Of a stretch of 64,000 bases of DNA, positions 34,519 to 44,600 are shown in pieces (position 1 is the first letter of the stretch; the number at the start of each line of letters is the position of its first letter). The notes beneath the pieces are model-generated. The model was not told the origin of the DNA. It saw only the letters and a list, made by a program, of their open reading frames with translations, and did not search any database. Origin of the DNA: Candidatus Flexicrinis proximus (GTDB lineage: Bacteria > Chloroflexota > Anaerolineae > Aggregatilineales > Phototrophicaceae); the NCBI GenBank assembly GCA_016712885.1, contig JADJQF010000033.1, positions 744,001 to 808,000 on the forward strand. Direction: 5' to 3'. The position numbers and the translations under genes were made by a program.

Positions 34519-34653
34519 ATACCCCAGGCTTTGGAAGGCCTCCGCACCCTTACTCTTGCGGCAGCGAATTGAACGGGCTTGTCCGTTCAATTCGCCGATG
34601 AGGGGTCAAGGGGCGCAAGCCCCTTGCGGAGGCTTGGAGGCAGCGCCTCCAAT
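34519..34653 (-). repeat. multi-hairpin intergenic repeat, copy 7
   Basis: Reversed copy. The ACTCCTG hairpin is replaced by diverged sequence, but the central stem (GCGAATTGAACGG with CCGTTCAATTCGC), AAGGGGCGCAAGCCCCTT and TTGGAGGCAGCGCCTCCAA remain. It lies just beyond the 3' end of the MBL-rhodanese gene. Confidence 0.85.
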
Positions 34654-34685
34654 AACCGGCGTCGTTCAATGCCGCCTGTCGCCTT

Positions 34686-36089
34686 TTAGCGTACCGGCGT
34701 GCGTTCGACCGGCAGCCCGTTCTGCATCCAGCGTGTCGTTCCGCCGATGACGTTGTACACGGTGTTGAACCCGCGCTGGCCCAGCAGCGCTGCCGCCGAT
34801 TGGCTCCGGCCGCCGGTCGCGCAGATCACCGCCACCGGGGCTGCCGGATCGAGCTCCTCGGCCCGCCGCGCCAGTTCCCCCAGCGAGATCAGCCGCGCGC
34901 CTGGCACATGGCCTCTGGCGTATTCCCACGTCTCGCGCACATCGACCACCACCGGACGTTTCGCGTTTTCGCCTTCCATCAGCGAGAACAAGTCTTCCGG
35001 CAGGATGTCCTGCACGTCGCCGGCGGTCGTCGGCAGCCCCAGCGCTTCCCAGGCGTTCAGGCTGTCCGACAGGTAGCCCACCACGTTGTCGTATCCGACT
35101 CGCGCCAGGCTGTACACGACGCGCCGGTAATCCGCCGGATCGCTGAGCAGAACCACCAGCGGCAGGTCCGGCGCCAGCACGAAGCCCACCCGGTTGCTCA
35201 ACTGGTCATCGGCTTCGAGGTGCACCGCGCCCGGGATGTGCTTCTTGCGGAACTCCGCCTTCGAACGCAGGTCGAGCAGCGCCGCGCCGCTCCGGAACTG
35301 GCTGACTGCCTGCTGCACGCCCAGCGGACGTGGGCTGACTTCGCCCAACACCCGCGGGCCTTGCCGGTTGATCTGCTTGATACGTGTATGGTTGCCCGGT
35401 TGTTCCGGCAGGTCGGACGTCGCGAAGGTGATGTATTCCTCGCGGCTGCGCGGCTGCAGCGCCGGATTGGTGTGCTTCTCGAACCCCAGGGTCGATGTCC
35501 GCACCGAGCCGATCGACTTCCCGCACAGCGATCCCGCGCCGTGCCCCGGCAGCACCATCACGCCGTCGGGCAGCGGCAGGTATTCGTTGTTCAGGCTGTC
35601 GTGCATATGCCCGGCCAGTTCGCGCGCCGCTTCGATCCCGACCAGGTCCGGCCGTCCCGCGTCGCCCACGAACAGCGTATCGCCGGTCAGCGCCATCCAC
35701 ACTTCGTTTGCGCGCGTCTTATCTGCGACCAGCACCGTGATGCTTTCCGGCGTATGCCCCGGCGTGAACCGCACGCGCAGTTCGACGTTCCCCAGCGTCA
35801 GCACGTCGCCGCCCATCAGCGCCTTATGCGCGAATTCGGCGTCGGCAGCTTCGTGAACGTAGATATCCGCGCCTGTCCGCGCCGCCAGTTCGGTGTTTCC
35901 GGACACATGGTCTGCGTGCAGGTGTGTTTCGATGATGTGCGTGATCTTCATGCCGCGTGCGCTGGCCGCATCGACGTACTTCTGCACGTCGCGGTCCGGG
36001 TCAACCACCGCCGCGATCCCCGCGCCTTCGCAGCCGACCAGGTAGGATGCGCAGCCGAGTCCGTCGATGAAAAACTGTTCGATGTACAT
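34686..36089 (-). CDS. MBL-fold persulfide dioxygenase/rhodanese fusion (CstB/ETHE1-like)
   Basis: 467 aa. Residues 1-~230 are an ETHE1-type metallo-beta-lactamase domain (HLHADHVSGNTELA, VRFTPGHTPESITVLV, TGDTLFVGDAGRPD, VLPGHGAGSLCG). Then come two rhodanese domains: the first (LLDLRSKAEFRKKHIPGAVHLE, then VVLLSDPADYRRV) lacks a catalytic Cys; the second has VVDVRETWEYARGHVPGA and VICATGGRSQSAA with Cys present. This layout fits persulfide oxidation to sulfite with sulfur transfer to thiosulfate. AAGGA precedes the start. Last gene of a leftward four-gene sulfur operon. Confidence 0.9.
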   Translation of the reverse strand: MYIEQFFIDGLGCASYLVGCEGAGIAAVVDPDRDVQKYVDAASARGMKITHIIETHLHADHVSGNTELAARTGADIYVHEAADAEFAHKALMGGDVLTLGNVELRVRFTPGHTPESITVLVADKTRANEVWMALTGDTLFVGDAGRPDLVGIEAARELAGHMHDSLNNEYLPLPDGVMVLPGHGAGSLCGKSIGSVRTSTLGFEKHTNPALQPRSREEYITFATSDLPEQPGNHTRIKQINRQGPRVLGEVSPRPLGVQQAVSQFRSGAALLDLRSKAEFRKKHIPGAVHLEADDQLSNRVGFVLAPDLPLVVLLSDPADYRRVVYSLARVGYDNVVGYLSDSLNAWEALGLPTTAGDVQDILPEDLFSLMEGENAKRPVVVDVRETWEYARGHVPGARLISLGELARRAEELDPAAPVAVICATGGRSQSAAALLGQRGFNTVYNVIGGTTRWMQNGLPVERTPVR

Positions 36090-36105
36090 GCGTGTGTCCT
36101 TCTTC

Positions 36106-36876
36106 TTACAGGATGATGCCGATTTTCGGCAGGTTGTCGATCAGGAGAAATACGGCCAGGACGATGACGAACACTGCAAATGCGCGCCGCAGCATGTTGG
36201 CTTCCAGCCGCTTGCCAAGCCGGACGCCTGCAAAAGTTCCCGCGATACCCGCCGCCACGAACACGCTGATCAGCGGAAGGTCCAGCGCCAGCGAACTCAT
36301 GTGGCCCAGGAACCCCGCCGCGCTGTTCATGGCGATCACCACCAGCGATGTCCCGACGGCGTGGTGCATCGGCAGTCCCACCAGCATCACCAGCGCCGGC
36401 ACGATCAGAAAACCGCCGCCGACGCCCAGGATGCCTGTCAGCAGCCCGACTCCTGCGCCTCCGGCAATCACCTTCCAGGCCTGGAACTGGTCGGTGTTCC
36501 CGCGCTTCATCATCGCCGATCCCGCGAAGGTCAGCAGCCCGCCGATAAGCAGCATCAGCAGCGCGAACGCCACCATTAGCAGGTCGGGCGAGACCGACTT
36601 CGAGACCCCCGCCGCCATGAACGAGGTGATCATGCCCACGCCGCCGAACACCAGCGCCACCCGCCAGTTCAGCGACCCTTCGGCCCGGTGGAAGTACGCA
36701 CCCAGCGCGCTGTTCGCCCCGACGATAGCCAGCGACGTCGTCACCGCCACCTGCGGCGTTTGCCCGACCAGGTAGACCAGCGCCGGGACCGTCAGGATCG
36801 AGCCGCCGCCGCCGAGCAATCCCAGCGCGCCGCCGATCACAAAACCGATCACCGTGCCGATCAGGAGGGTGTCCAT
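36106..36876 (-). CDS. TauE/SafE-family sulfite exporter-like permease
   Basis: 256 aa with about eight hydrophobic helices in two homologous halves: GFVIGGALGLLGGGGSILTVPALVYLVG near the N-terminus and GLLTGILGVGGGFLIVPALVMLVGLPMHHAVGTSLVVI in the second half, the two GxGGG repeats of the family. It would export sulfite or another organosulfur anion formed by the persulfide dioxygenase. The start overlaps the upstream rhodanese stop by one base (TAATG) and the stop is 16 bp before the MBL gene. Confidence 0.93.
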   Translation of the reverse strand: MDTLLIGTVIGFVIGGALGLLGGGGSILTVPALVYLVGQTPQVAVTTSLAIVGANSALGAYFHRAEGSLNWRVALVFGGVGMITSFMAAGVSKSVSPDLLMVAFALLMLLIGGLLTFAGSAMMKRGNTDQFQAWKVIAGGAGVGLLTGILGVGGGFLIVPALVMLVGLPMHHAVGTSLVVIAMNSAAGFLGHMSSLALDLPLISVFVAAGIAGTFAGVRLGKRLEANMLRRAFAVFVIVLAVFLLIDNLPKIGIIL

Positions 36877-37223
36877 TATTTTCCCTGCTTCACCGGAAAG
36901 CCGGAACCCTGCCAGCTCATCATGCCGCCGCGCAGGTTAACGGCGCTGTAGCCTGCCGCCGCCAGTTGTCCCGCCGCCATCCCGCTCCGTGCGCCCGAAC
37001 GGCACACGCACAGGATTTCACGGTCTTTCGGCAGTTCGTGCATCCGCGCCGCCAGGTCGTTCAGCGGGATCAGCTTCGCGCTGGCGATGTGTCCGCCCCG
37101 GTACTCGTCCGGCTGCCGCACATCGAGGATAAACGGGGGCTTGCCGCCGCCGATCAGTTCTTTCGCTTCGCCTGCGCTCAGGCTGTTGGTGCTGCCGCCG
37201 AAGATCGCCTTGAGGAAATTCAT
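36876..37223 (-). CDS. cytoplasmic single-domain rhodanese
   Basis: 115 aa sulfurtransferase. ILDVRQPDEYRGGHIASAKLIPL and the active-site loop LCVCRSGARSGMAAGQLAAAGY (catalytic second Cys) are complete. No signal or TM. AAGGGA precedes the start. Tightly packed between the membrane rhodanese (16 bp) and TauE (1-bp overlap), so it probably passes persulfide sulfur within this pathway. Confidence 0.92.
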   Translation of the reverse strand: MNFLKAIFGGSTNSLSAGEAKELIGGGKPPFILDVRQPDEYRGGHIASAKLIPLNDLAARMHELPKDREILCVCRSGARSGMAAGQLAAAGYSAVNLRGGMMSWQGSGFPVKQGK

Positions 37224-37239
37224 GTCTCGTCCCTTAGTC

Positions 37240-37686
37240 CTACTGAATTGGATAACCTTGTTCCGTCCACGCGATAATCCCGCCCATGTCGCGGATATCG
37301 CCGTAGCCGGCTTCTGCCAGGATTTGCGCGGCGGTCGCGCTCCGGTTGCCGCTCCGGCAGTAAATCACCACCGTCGTGTCCTGCGGCACTTCGCTCAGCC
37401 GGTCCTGCAGTGCATCGACCGGGATGTTCAGCGCCCCGGCAATGTGCCCGCTGTCGAATTCTTCTGCCGTCCGCACGTCCAGCAGCACATGCGCCGCCTT
37501 CCCGTCCCCGAACTGCTCGACATAGGCGGCGGGTGCGATGTCCTGCACCGTCTGCCCCCCGGTCGCACAGCAGGGCGTGTTGCGGGTGATCAGCACCACC
37601 GCCACAATTCCGATCAGCACCACCGCTGCCGCGATCAACGGCCATTTACGTTGGGTCATGCGCTGGGATTTACGTTGTTTGGCCAC
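37240..37686 (-). CDS. membrane-anchored rhodanese
   Basis: 148 aa from a GTG at 37686 with AAGGGA 6-7 nt upstream; a GTG at 37707 in the same frame is the alternative. One TM helix (WPLIAAAVVLIGIVAVVLI) followed by a CC pair just outside and a rhodanese domain (VLLDVRTAEEFDSGHIAGALNIP, VIYCRSGNRSATAAQIL, catalytic Cys present). The domain is predicted extracytoplasmic. First gene of the sulfur operon and divergent from the LysR regulator. Confidence 0.9.
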   Translation of the reverse strand: MAKQRKSQRMTQRKWPLIAAAVVLIGIVAVVLITRNTPCCATGGQTVQDIAPAAYVEQFGDGKAAHVLLDVRTAEEFDSGHIAGALNIPVDALQDRLSEVPQDTTVVIYCRSGNRSATAAQILAEAGYGDIRDMGGIIAWTEQGYPIQ

Positions 37687-37771
37687 TGCGGTTCCCTTAC
37701 GTTTCACTGATAGCTAGAACTCTAGTCCACTTTGCCCCGGTGTGGTTACACTGAGCGCCTTATGCTATGAT

Positions 37772-37787
37772 ATTAGTCTTGGCTAAT
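37772..37787. promoter_or_regulatory. LysR-type operator in divergent promoter
   Basis: ATTAGTCTTGGCTAAT is an inverted repeat (ATTAG-N6-CTAAT) fitting the T-N11-A layout of LysR-type sites. It lies 17 bp before the regulator start and between it and the divergent rhodanese operon. Confidence 0.55.
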
Positions 37788-37803
37788 GTCTTATGGCGTC
37801 GTT

Positions 37804-38730
37804 ATGCTCGACTTCTACAAGCTTCAGATCTTCTCGGTGGTCGTACAGGAGGGCAGTTTCAGCGCCGCGGCCGACAGGCTGTATATCACCCAATCCGCCG
37901 TCAGCCAGCACATCAAGGATCTGGAAGCCAGCCTCGGGCGGCGTCTCTTTCAGCGCGGCTGGCGCGGCGTCAAGCTTACGCCCCACGGCGAAGTCCTCAG
38001 CCGCTTCACCGACCAGATCTTCGCGCTCGTCTCCCAGGCCGAAAACGCCTTGACCGACATCGAAAGTCTGACCGGCGGCCGCGTCAGCATCGGCGCCACT
38101 CCCGGCATCGGCGTCTACCTCGCGCCCGAATGGGTGCAGCGTTTTCGTACCCGCTATCCGCAGCTCTCTGTCGCGCTCAACACGGGTGTGACCGCCCAGA
38201 TCGTTGCCGATGTCTTGGCGCGCAGGCTCGATATCGGCTTCATCGAAGGCGAACTCGACGACCATCAGCAGGTGCGCCTGGCTTCATTGACCCTGGAAGA
38301 GGTCGAGCAGAATGTGGTGGTGGGGTTCAGACACCCGCTCTGGGATTCTGGTCATCTGCGCGAGGAGGACTTGCGCGACCAGTCCTTTATTGTCCGCCAG
38401 ATGCACAGCCAGTCGCGCTCGTGGCTGGAGCGCGCCTTGCGCCAGCGTGGTATCGAGCCGCACATCGGCGCCGAATTCGACAACCTCGAGTCGATCAAGC
38501 GCTCGCTGCTTATGGGCCAGTGTATCGCGGTGCTGCCGCCCTATGTCGTGCAATCCGAAGTAGAGCAGGGGACGCTGCGCGCCATCCCGGTCGAGGGTCG
38601 GCCCTTTACCCGCAGTCTCCGGCTCATCTGGGAGTCGAACGCCAGTATCTCGCCGGTGACCCGTGCCTTCCTGACTGAACTGACTCCCATCTATCCCGCG
38701 CTGGCATCAATGACGCAGCCGGTGACTTAG
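37804..38730 (+). CDS. LysR-family transcriptional regulator
   Basis: 308 aa. Typical N-terminal winged HTH: MLDFYKLQIFSVVVQEGSFSAAADRLYITQSAVSQHIKDLEASLG, then a periplasmic-binding-like effector domain (GGRVSIGATPGIGVYLAPEWVQRFRTRYP). The ATG at 37804 is preferred over 37786 because the family begins about there and the operator overlaps the earlier codon. Closest in style to CysL/CysB-like regulators of sulfur metabolism. Divergent position suggests control of the rhodanese-TauE-MBL operon with a sulfur metabolite as effector; this is inference. Confidence 0.9.
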   Translation: MLDFYKLQIFSVVVQEGSFSAAADRLYITQSAVSQHIKDLEASLGRRLFQRGWRGVKLTPHGEVLSRFTDQIFALVSQAENALTDIESLTGGRVSIGATPGIGVYLAPEWVQRFRTRYPQLSVALNTGVTAQIVADVLARRLDIGFIEGELDDHQQVRLASLTLEEVEQNVVVGFRHPLWDSGHLREEDLRDQSFIVRQMHSQSRSWLERALRQRGIEPHIGAEFDNLESIKRSLLMGQCIAVLPPYVVQSEVEQGTLRAIPVEGRPFTRSLRLIWESNASISPVTRAFLTELTPIYPALASMTQPVT

Positions 38731-38756
38731 AGCGTGTTGTTGACTTTGGATGGAGC

Positions 38757-38857
38757 CCACTCCTACACCTCGCACAGCGACTTGTGGCGTGAGCGCCACA
38801 AATCGCAGATGAGGGGTCGAGGCAGCGCCTCCACCGGGGCTTGGGGTGGAACCCCAA
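38757..38857. repeat. multi-hairpin intergenic repeat, copy 8 (rearranged)
   Basis: A shortened, composite copy. It keeps CACTCCT, a central stem GCGACTTGTGGCG/CGCCACAAATCGC with TGAG, and GAGGCAGCGCCTCC in reversed order, but ends with GGGGTTCC-type sequence in the forward orientation (GGGGCTTGGGGTGGAACCCC). An internal deletion or inversion at a hairpin would explain it. Confidence 0.75.
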
Positions 38858-38895
38858 CAAATACAGGGCGGGTCAAACGCGCCTGACTTGTCCGC

Positions 38896-39894
38896 TTACT
38901 TCTCGAATGCCGAGTCGAAGGCGCGCCCCGACGACTTGAAGTCGTTCTTCTTGACCCATGCCGCCGCTTCCGCCGCGCCGAACTCGCGGTCCATGCCACT
39001 GTCTTCCCACTCGACCGACAGCGGGCCGCTGTATTCGGCACGGTTCAGCGCCCGGATCATCTCGTCGATGTCCAGATCGCCGTGCCCGGGCGACACGAAG
39101 TCCCAGCCGCGCCGCGCGTCTCCGAAGCCCAGATGCGAGCCGAGAATGCTCCGCGTGCCATCCAGCCGGACCTTCGAGTCCTTGACGTGGACGTGGTAGA
39201 TCCGGTCCGGGAACCGGTCAATGAACTTCGTCGCGTCGAACAGTTGGTGTATGAAATGGCTGGGGTCGAAGTTGAAGCCGAACGTCGCGCGGTTGCTCAC
39301 CGCGGCCAGTGTCTTTTCCGCCGTATAGATGTCATAGGCGATTTCGCTTGGGTGCGCCTCCAGCGCGAACTTCACGCCCACGCTGTCGAAGACGTCCAGG
39401 ATCGGGTTCCACCGGTCGGCAAACTCGCGGTATCCGGCATCGATCATCGCGTCGGATGTCGGCGGAAAACGGTAGATCATGTGCCAGATCGGGCTGCCCG
39501 TAAATCCATTAACTACTTTCACGCCGAAGGCTGCCGCAGCGCGGGCGGTGTTCGCCATCTCTTCGGCGGCGCGGTGCCGCACACCATCCGGGCTGCCATC
39601 GCCCCACAGGCGGGGCGGCAAGATCGCCTTGTGTCTTTCGTCGATCTGCGCGTCGGCCACGCATTGCCCGACCAGATGGTTGCTGATTGCATAGCATTTC
39701 AACCCATAGCGGCCCAGGATGTCCCGTCGGGACTGCAGGTAGCCATCATCGCTCAGTGCCTTGTCGACTTCGAAATGGTCGCCCCAGCAAGCTAGTTCCA
39801 GCCCGTCATATCCGAAGCTGGCCGCTTTCTGTGCCAGGGTTTCGAGCGGCAAATCCGCCCACTGGCCGGTAAATAACGTTACAGGTCTCGCCAT
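38896..39894 (-). CDS. sugar phosphate isomerase/epimerase (xylose isomerase-like TIM barrel)
   Basis: 332 aa. AP-endonuclease-2-type TIM barrel with metal-binding candidates in FALEAHPSEIAYD (Glu), NFDPSHFIHQ, IYHVHVKDSKVR (His) and GHGDLDIDEMIRAL, SVEWEDSGMD (Glu). FGYDGLELACWGDHFEVD is the usual first-strand motif. Likely isomerises or epimerises a free or phosphorylated sugar; the substrate is unknown. AAGGA precedes the start. Same strand as the GH32 gene 110 bp upstream, so possibly co-expressed. Confidence 0.85.
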   Translation of the reverse strand: MARPVTLFTGQWADLPLETLAQKAASFGYDGLELACWGDHFEVDKALSDDGYLQSRRDILGRYGLKCYAISNHLVGQCVADAQIDERHKAILPPRLWGDGSPDGVRHRAAEEMANTARAAAAFGVKVVNGFTGSPIWHMIYRFPPTSDAMIDAGYREFADRWNPILDVFDSVGVKFALEAHPSEIAYDIYTAEKTLAAVSNRATFGFNFDPSHFIHQLFDATKFIDRFPDRIYHVHVKDSKVRLDGTRSILGSHLGFGDARRGWDFVSPGHGDLDIDEMIRALNRAEYSGPLSVEWEDSGMDREFGAAEAAAWVKKNDFKSSGRAFDSAFEK

Positions 39895-40004
39895 GACAGG
39901 TTCCTTTCACTCAATTGTTCGAAACGCGCGTTCCCAATTCTGCCGGCCGCTGACGCTGCCCGCAGCGCATGACAGTAGGGTATAGCACACGGGAAAGGTT
40001 TCGG

Positions 40005-41432
40005 CTACAGGGCATATACGTCCAACCGGCTCAGTCGGACCTCCCCGGTCTCTGCGTAGGCTGCGAGCCGAGTCTCTCCGTCCGGCGGAAAGATCAGAGC
40101 CGTGAGCGTGGTCAGCCCACCGTTGACGAACACCTCGATCGATTCGCTGTCCGCCAGCACGCGCAGGCTTACCCGCCTGCTCTCGCCCAGCAGCGGACCG
40201 CGTAGAACAGCCCCGAACTCCTCGTGAAACGCTGTGTTTCCAGAGGCGCGCCGGTCGATAAAGACTTCTCCCCGCAACGGAGCGATCCCGATCGTTGTAA
40301 ACGTCGTCTCGCCTGTGCAAATCCGCAGTCCGAACTCCTCCGCATCTCTCGCGTCGAACTCGACTTCGATGTCCAGCGCCCGCGAAGGAAGCGGGGACAG
40401 GATCATCGCTGCGTCCTCCACCGCCACGTTGCGCTGGCTCGTCACCTGTGTGCGACGCGTATCAATCGCCATGATCGGTGCCTGCGCCAGCCGGATTCCC
40501 TGTCCGTGCACGTTTTCCAGCCTCAGCGTGCGCGGCACGGCCATCGACCCTCGCCATCCCTGCGCCGGGATTACTCGGGCATACTGCCAGTTGCTCATCC
40601 AGGCAACAAGGACCCGCTGCCCGTCCGGTGTATCGTTGTACGTCACCCCGGCATAATTGTCCGGACCGTAATCGAGCCACAGGATATGTTCCGGCGGATT
40701 CTCGCTCATGAACGTTTTGCCGTCGAAGCTACCGATGAAGTACTGTGTGCCCGACCCTCCGGCGACTGCACCGTCGCCAACGCTGATGATCAGCACCCAC
40801 TTCGTCGCGCCGTCAATTTCCAGCGGAAACAGATCAGGGCATTCCCACACGCCGGCCCGCGACCCGTAGGGAGCGCCGAACGTGCTGACCTGCGTCCACT
40901 CAATCAGATTGGGTGACCGGTAGATTAGGGCATGGTCGCCTGCAACCAGCAGCATGACCCATACCTTGTCTGGCGCATACCAGAAGACCTTCGGATCGCG
41001 GAAGTCGCGCTTTGGGCTGGGGATCACCGGGTTTCCGGCGTATTTGGTCCATGTCCGCCCCTGATCCGAACTGTAGGCGATCCCCTGCGCCTGTGTGTCA
41101 AACGAAAAGACCGCGACCAGTCCTCCGCCCGCCACCAACCCGCTCGTGTTGTCCCGGTCGTTGACGATGCTGCCCGAAAAGATCGCGCCGTTTTCGTCGG
41201 GATACAGCGCGATCGGCAGGTGCGTCCACTCGACCAGGTCCGCGCTCACCGCGTGGCCCCAATGCATCGGCCCCCACAGCATCCCGTGAGGGTGATACTG
41301 GTAGAACAGATGGTATTCCCCCTGACTGTAGATCAGACCGTTGGGGTCGTTCATCCATTGGGACGGGGGAGTGAAATGAAATGTCGGGCGCGCCATCGTC
41401 CGGTCGGTTTCGTCTGAAGTGTCACGTACCAT
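40005..41432 (-). CDS. glycoside hydrolase family 32 (beta-fructosidase)
   Basis: 475 aa, hydrolysing sucrose or fructans. All GH32 catalytic motifs are seen: WMNDPNGLIY (nucleophile Asp), FRDPKVFWY (stabiliser Asp) and WECPDLFPL (acid/base Glu). An N-terminal five-bladed propeller is followed by the beta-sandwich domain (DIEVEFDARDAEEFGLRICTG, VEVFVNGG-like IEVFVNGGLTTLTALIF). No signal peptide, so intracellular sucrose or oligofructan hydrolysis is likely. The start is uncertain: 41432 has AAGG close upstream, 41396 (MARPTFHFTPP) is the next option. Confidence 0.93.
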   Translation of the reverse strand: MVRDTSDETDRTMARPTFHFTPPSQWMNDPNGLIYSQGEYHLFYQYHPHGMLWGPMHWGHAVSADLVEWTHLPIALYPDENGAIFSGSIVNDRDNTSGLVAGGGLVAVFSFDTQAQGIAYSSDQGRTWTKYAGNPVIPSPKRDFRDPKVFWYAPDKVWVMLLVAGDHALIYRSPNLIEWTQVSTFGAPYGSRAGVWECPDLFPLEIDGATKWVLIISVGDGAVAGGSGTQYFIGSFDGKTFMSENPPEHILWLDYGPDNYAGVTYNDTPDGQRVLVAWMSNWQYARVIPAQGWRGSMAVPRTLRLENVHGQGIRLAQAPIMAIDTRRTQVTSQRNVAVEDAAMILSPLPSRALDIEVEFDARDAEEFGLRICTGETTFTTIGIAPLRGEVFIDRRASGNTAFHEEFGAVLRGPLLGESRRVSLRVLADSESIEVFVNGGLTTLTALIFPPDGETRLAAYAETGEVRLSRLDVYAL

Positions 41433-41689
41433 ACAGCCTTGCCTGTCATGGGAGCAGTGGAGCGGCCGCTGCTCAGCGAACATCAATTGCCGCAAAGCTT
41501 ACCAATCGGTCTGCCCGAAGGCAATTGCTCACCCTGCGGCTCACATTGAGATGGGTCGGATCAGGTCGCTCCAGCCCGGCGGGCCACGCCGCACACCACC
41601 GGTCTTGTGGTCTATTGATGGAATAACACGATCGGCGATTTACGGTACACTCTCAGCGGATATTCCCATTTTTCGTGGAGGCAGTTTTG

Positions 41690-44600
41690 ATGTCGCAAAA
41701 TATCGATAATTTGCTGCGTTGGCGCTGTATTGGCCCGTTTCGGGGCGGCCGTGTGGTCGCTGTAGCCGGAGACCCGACCCGTCAGAACGTCTTCTACTTT
41801 GGCGCCTGCGCCGGCGGGATCTGGAAGACCGACGACGCCGGAACTTACTGGGACAATATCTCGGACGGCTCTCTCAAGACCTCATCGGTCGGGGCACTGG
41901 CTGTCGCCGAATCTGATCCGAATGTGATCTACGCCGGAATGGGCGAGGCCACCATCCGCATTGACGTTTCCTATGGGGACGGCGTGTACAAGTCCACCGA
42001 CGCCGGCCGCACCTGGCAGCACATGGGCTTGAGCGATACCCGCCACATCGGCAAAGTGCGCGTGCATCCGACTGATCCTGACACGGTTTTTGTCGCTGCG
42101 CTGGGTCACGCTTTCGGCCCGAACAAGGAACGCGGCGTGTTCAAGTCCACCGACGGCGGCAAGACCTGGCGCAATGTGCTGTTTAAGAGCGACAAAGCCG
42201 GGGCGGTGGACATCTCCATCGACACGAACAATCCGCGAGTCATCTATGCCTCGATCTGGCAGGTTTACCGCGCGTTCTGGGACATCAACAGCGGCGGTCC
42301 GGAAAGCGGTTTGTGGCGCTCGATGGATGGGGGCGAAACCTGGACCGACATCACCCGCAGCAAAGGCTTGCCTGAGGGGGTCATGGGCAAACTGGGCGTT
42401 GCAGCCTCGCCCGCGCAGCCGGGCCGCGTCTGGGCGCTGATCGACAACAAAAAAGGCGGTATGTACCGCAGCGACGACTATGGCAACACCTGGGAGTACG
42501 TCGCCGCAAACGATAGCCTGATCTCGCGCGCCTGGTATTACATGCACATCACGCCAGACCCGCGCGATCCCGATACCGTCTATGTCAACAATCTCAGCCT
42601 GTGGAAATCGATCGATGGCGGCCGGACCTATGTCGAGATTTCGACGCCCCACGGCGACAACCATGACTTGTGGATTGATCCGAATAACCCGCAGCGGATG
42701 GTCCAGGGCAACGATGGCGGCGCCTGCGTCTCGTTTAACGGTGGAGCCTCCTGGTCCACGCTGTACAACCAGCCGACCGCCCAGTTCTACCATTTGGCCG
42801 CCGACAGCCGCGACCCCTATTACGTCTATGGCACCCAGCAGGATAACAGCAGCATCGCTGTGCCGAGCCGCAGCCCCTGGAACTCGATCACCTGGACCGA
42901 CGGATTCCTCGCCGGGACCGGGGAGAGTGGATACATTGCCGTCAAACCGGACGACCCGAATATCGTCTATGTTGGCGCAATCGGAAGCTCACCAGGCGGC
43001 GGTAATAGCCTGCAGCGCTACGACCATCGCACTAAACAGACCCGCCTCATCAGCACCTGGCCGGAGTCGACCTCTGGTGAAGGTGCAATAAGTCACAAGT
43101 ATCGTTTCGCGTGGACTTATCCGATCGTCGTCTCGCCGCACGATCCGAATAAACTCTATGTCGGCGGCAATATCGTCTTTCAGACGACAAATGAGGGGCA
43201 GTCGTGGACGCCCATCAGCCCTGATCTGACGCGCGCCACGCCGGAAACCTTGCAGCCGACGGGAGGCGCCGTCAACCGCGATGCCGTCGGCGCCGAAGTT
43301 TATGCGACCGTCTGGGCACTCGCGGAGTCGCCGCACGAACCCGGCGTACTTTGGGCAGGCTCAGACGATGGACTCGTCCATATCTCGATGGATGGCGGCA
43401 AGAAGTGGACCCCGATCACGCCTGCCGGCCTGCCCGACCGTACCATGATCAGCATGATCGAGCTTTCGCCGCACGATAAGGCGACAGCCTATATGGCCGG
43501 GACGCGCTACAAGCTCGACGATCCTGAACCCTATCTCTACAAGACCACCGATTACGGCAAGACCTGGTCCCGAATTGACAGCGGTATCCGGATGGGCGAT
43601 TACACCCGCGCCATCCGGGAAGACCCGCGCCGTAAAGGCCTGCTTTACTGCGGCACGGAGACCGGTGTTTATGTATCCTTTGACGCTGGCGGCAGTTGGC
43701 AGTCGCTCCAGGCGAATCTGCCCGTGTCGCCCATCTATGACCTGATCGTCAAGGAGACGGATCTGGTCGCCGCGACTCACGGCCGTTCTTTCTGGATTCT
43801 CGACGATCTGACCGCGCTGCATCAGCTTCACGACGACAGCGCTGGCCGCGACAATCTGCTCCTTTCACCGCGGCCCGCTGTTCGCATCACGCCCAAGATC
43901 TTTGAAGGCGACTTCACACACGCGCCTGGCAAAAACTACATGGCAACTCTCGGGGTGGTCGCCGCGTTCATCACCACGCCGACGCCGGAAAACGGTGTCT
44001 CCGTTCGCTATCTCGACTCCGGCGAAAATGCGCCGCGCGGCGCCATCGTCCGCTACTATCTCAGGGAAACACCGTCTGCCCTAATTCGCATGAGTTTTGC
44101 CGATGTGCACGGGACCGTCCTGCGGACTTTCACCAGTACCAGCGACGACGTGAAAAAGGCCGAATCAGAATTGCCTGAAGGCGCGCCAAAACCGCTGCAC
44201 ATCCCTTCCGCCGTCGGCTGGAACCAGTTTGTCTGGGACTTGCGGGTGGAAGAAGCCGCGCGGCTCGAAGCCAATGATCCGCATGGCGGTACGATGGCCG
44301 GCCCGCTGGTGCCGCCCGGGGTCTATGCGGTTCAGCTGACTATAGGCGAGGCAACCCTTAGCGCGAATTTCGAGGTCGTCCGCGACGCCTATTCCAATGC
44401 CGCCGACGAAGACCTGCAGGCGCAGTATGATCTGCTGATGCAAATTCGCGAAAAGCTGTCGAATGCCAACGTCAGCGTCAACAAGATGCGCCGTGTACGT
44501 AAGCAGTTGGACGAGTGGAACAAGCGCCTCGCATCGCAGGAGACCACCGCCGGCCTGGCCGACAGCGCGAACCAGCTCAAGGAGCGCGTGCTGGCCATTG

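Noticed and set aside
34800..36116. 438-codon plus-strand frame over the MBL-rhodanese gene
   Set aside because: Shadow of a gene with complete metal and Cys motifs; the translation is Arg/His/Gln-rich and featureless.
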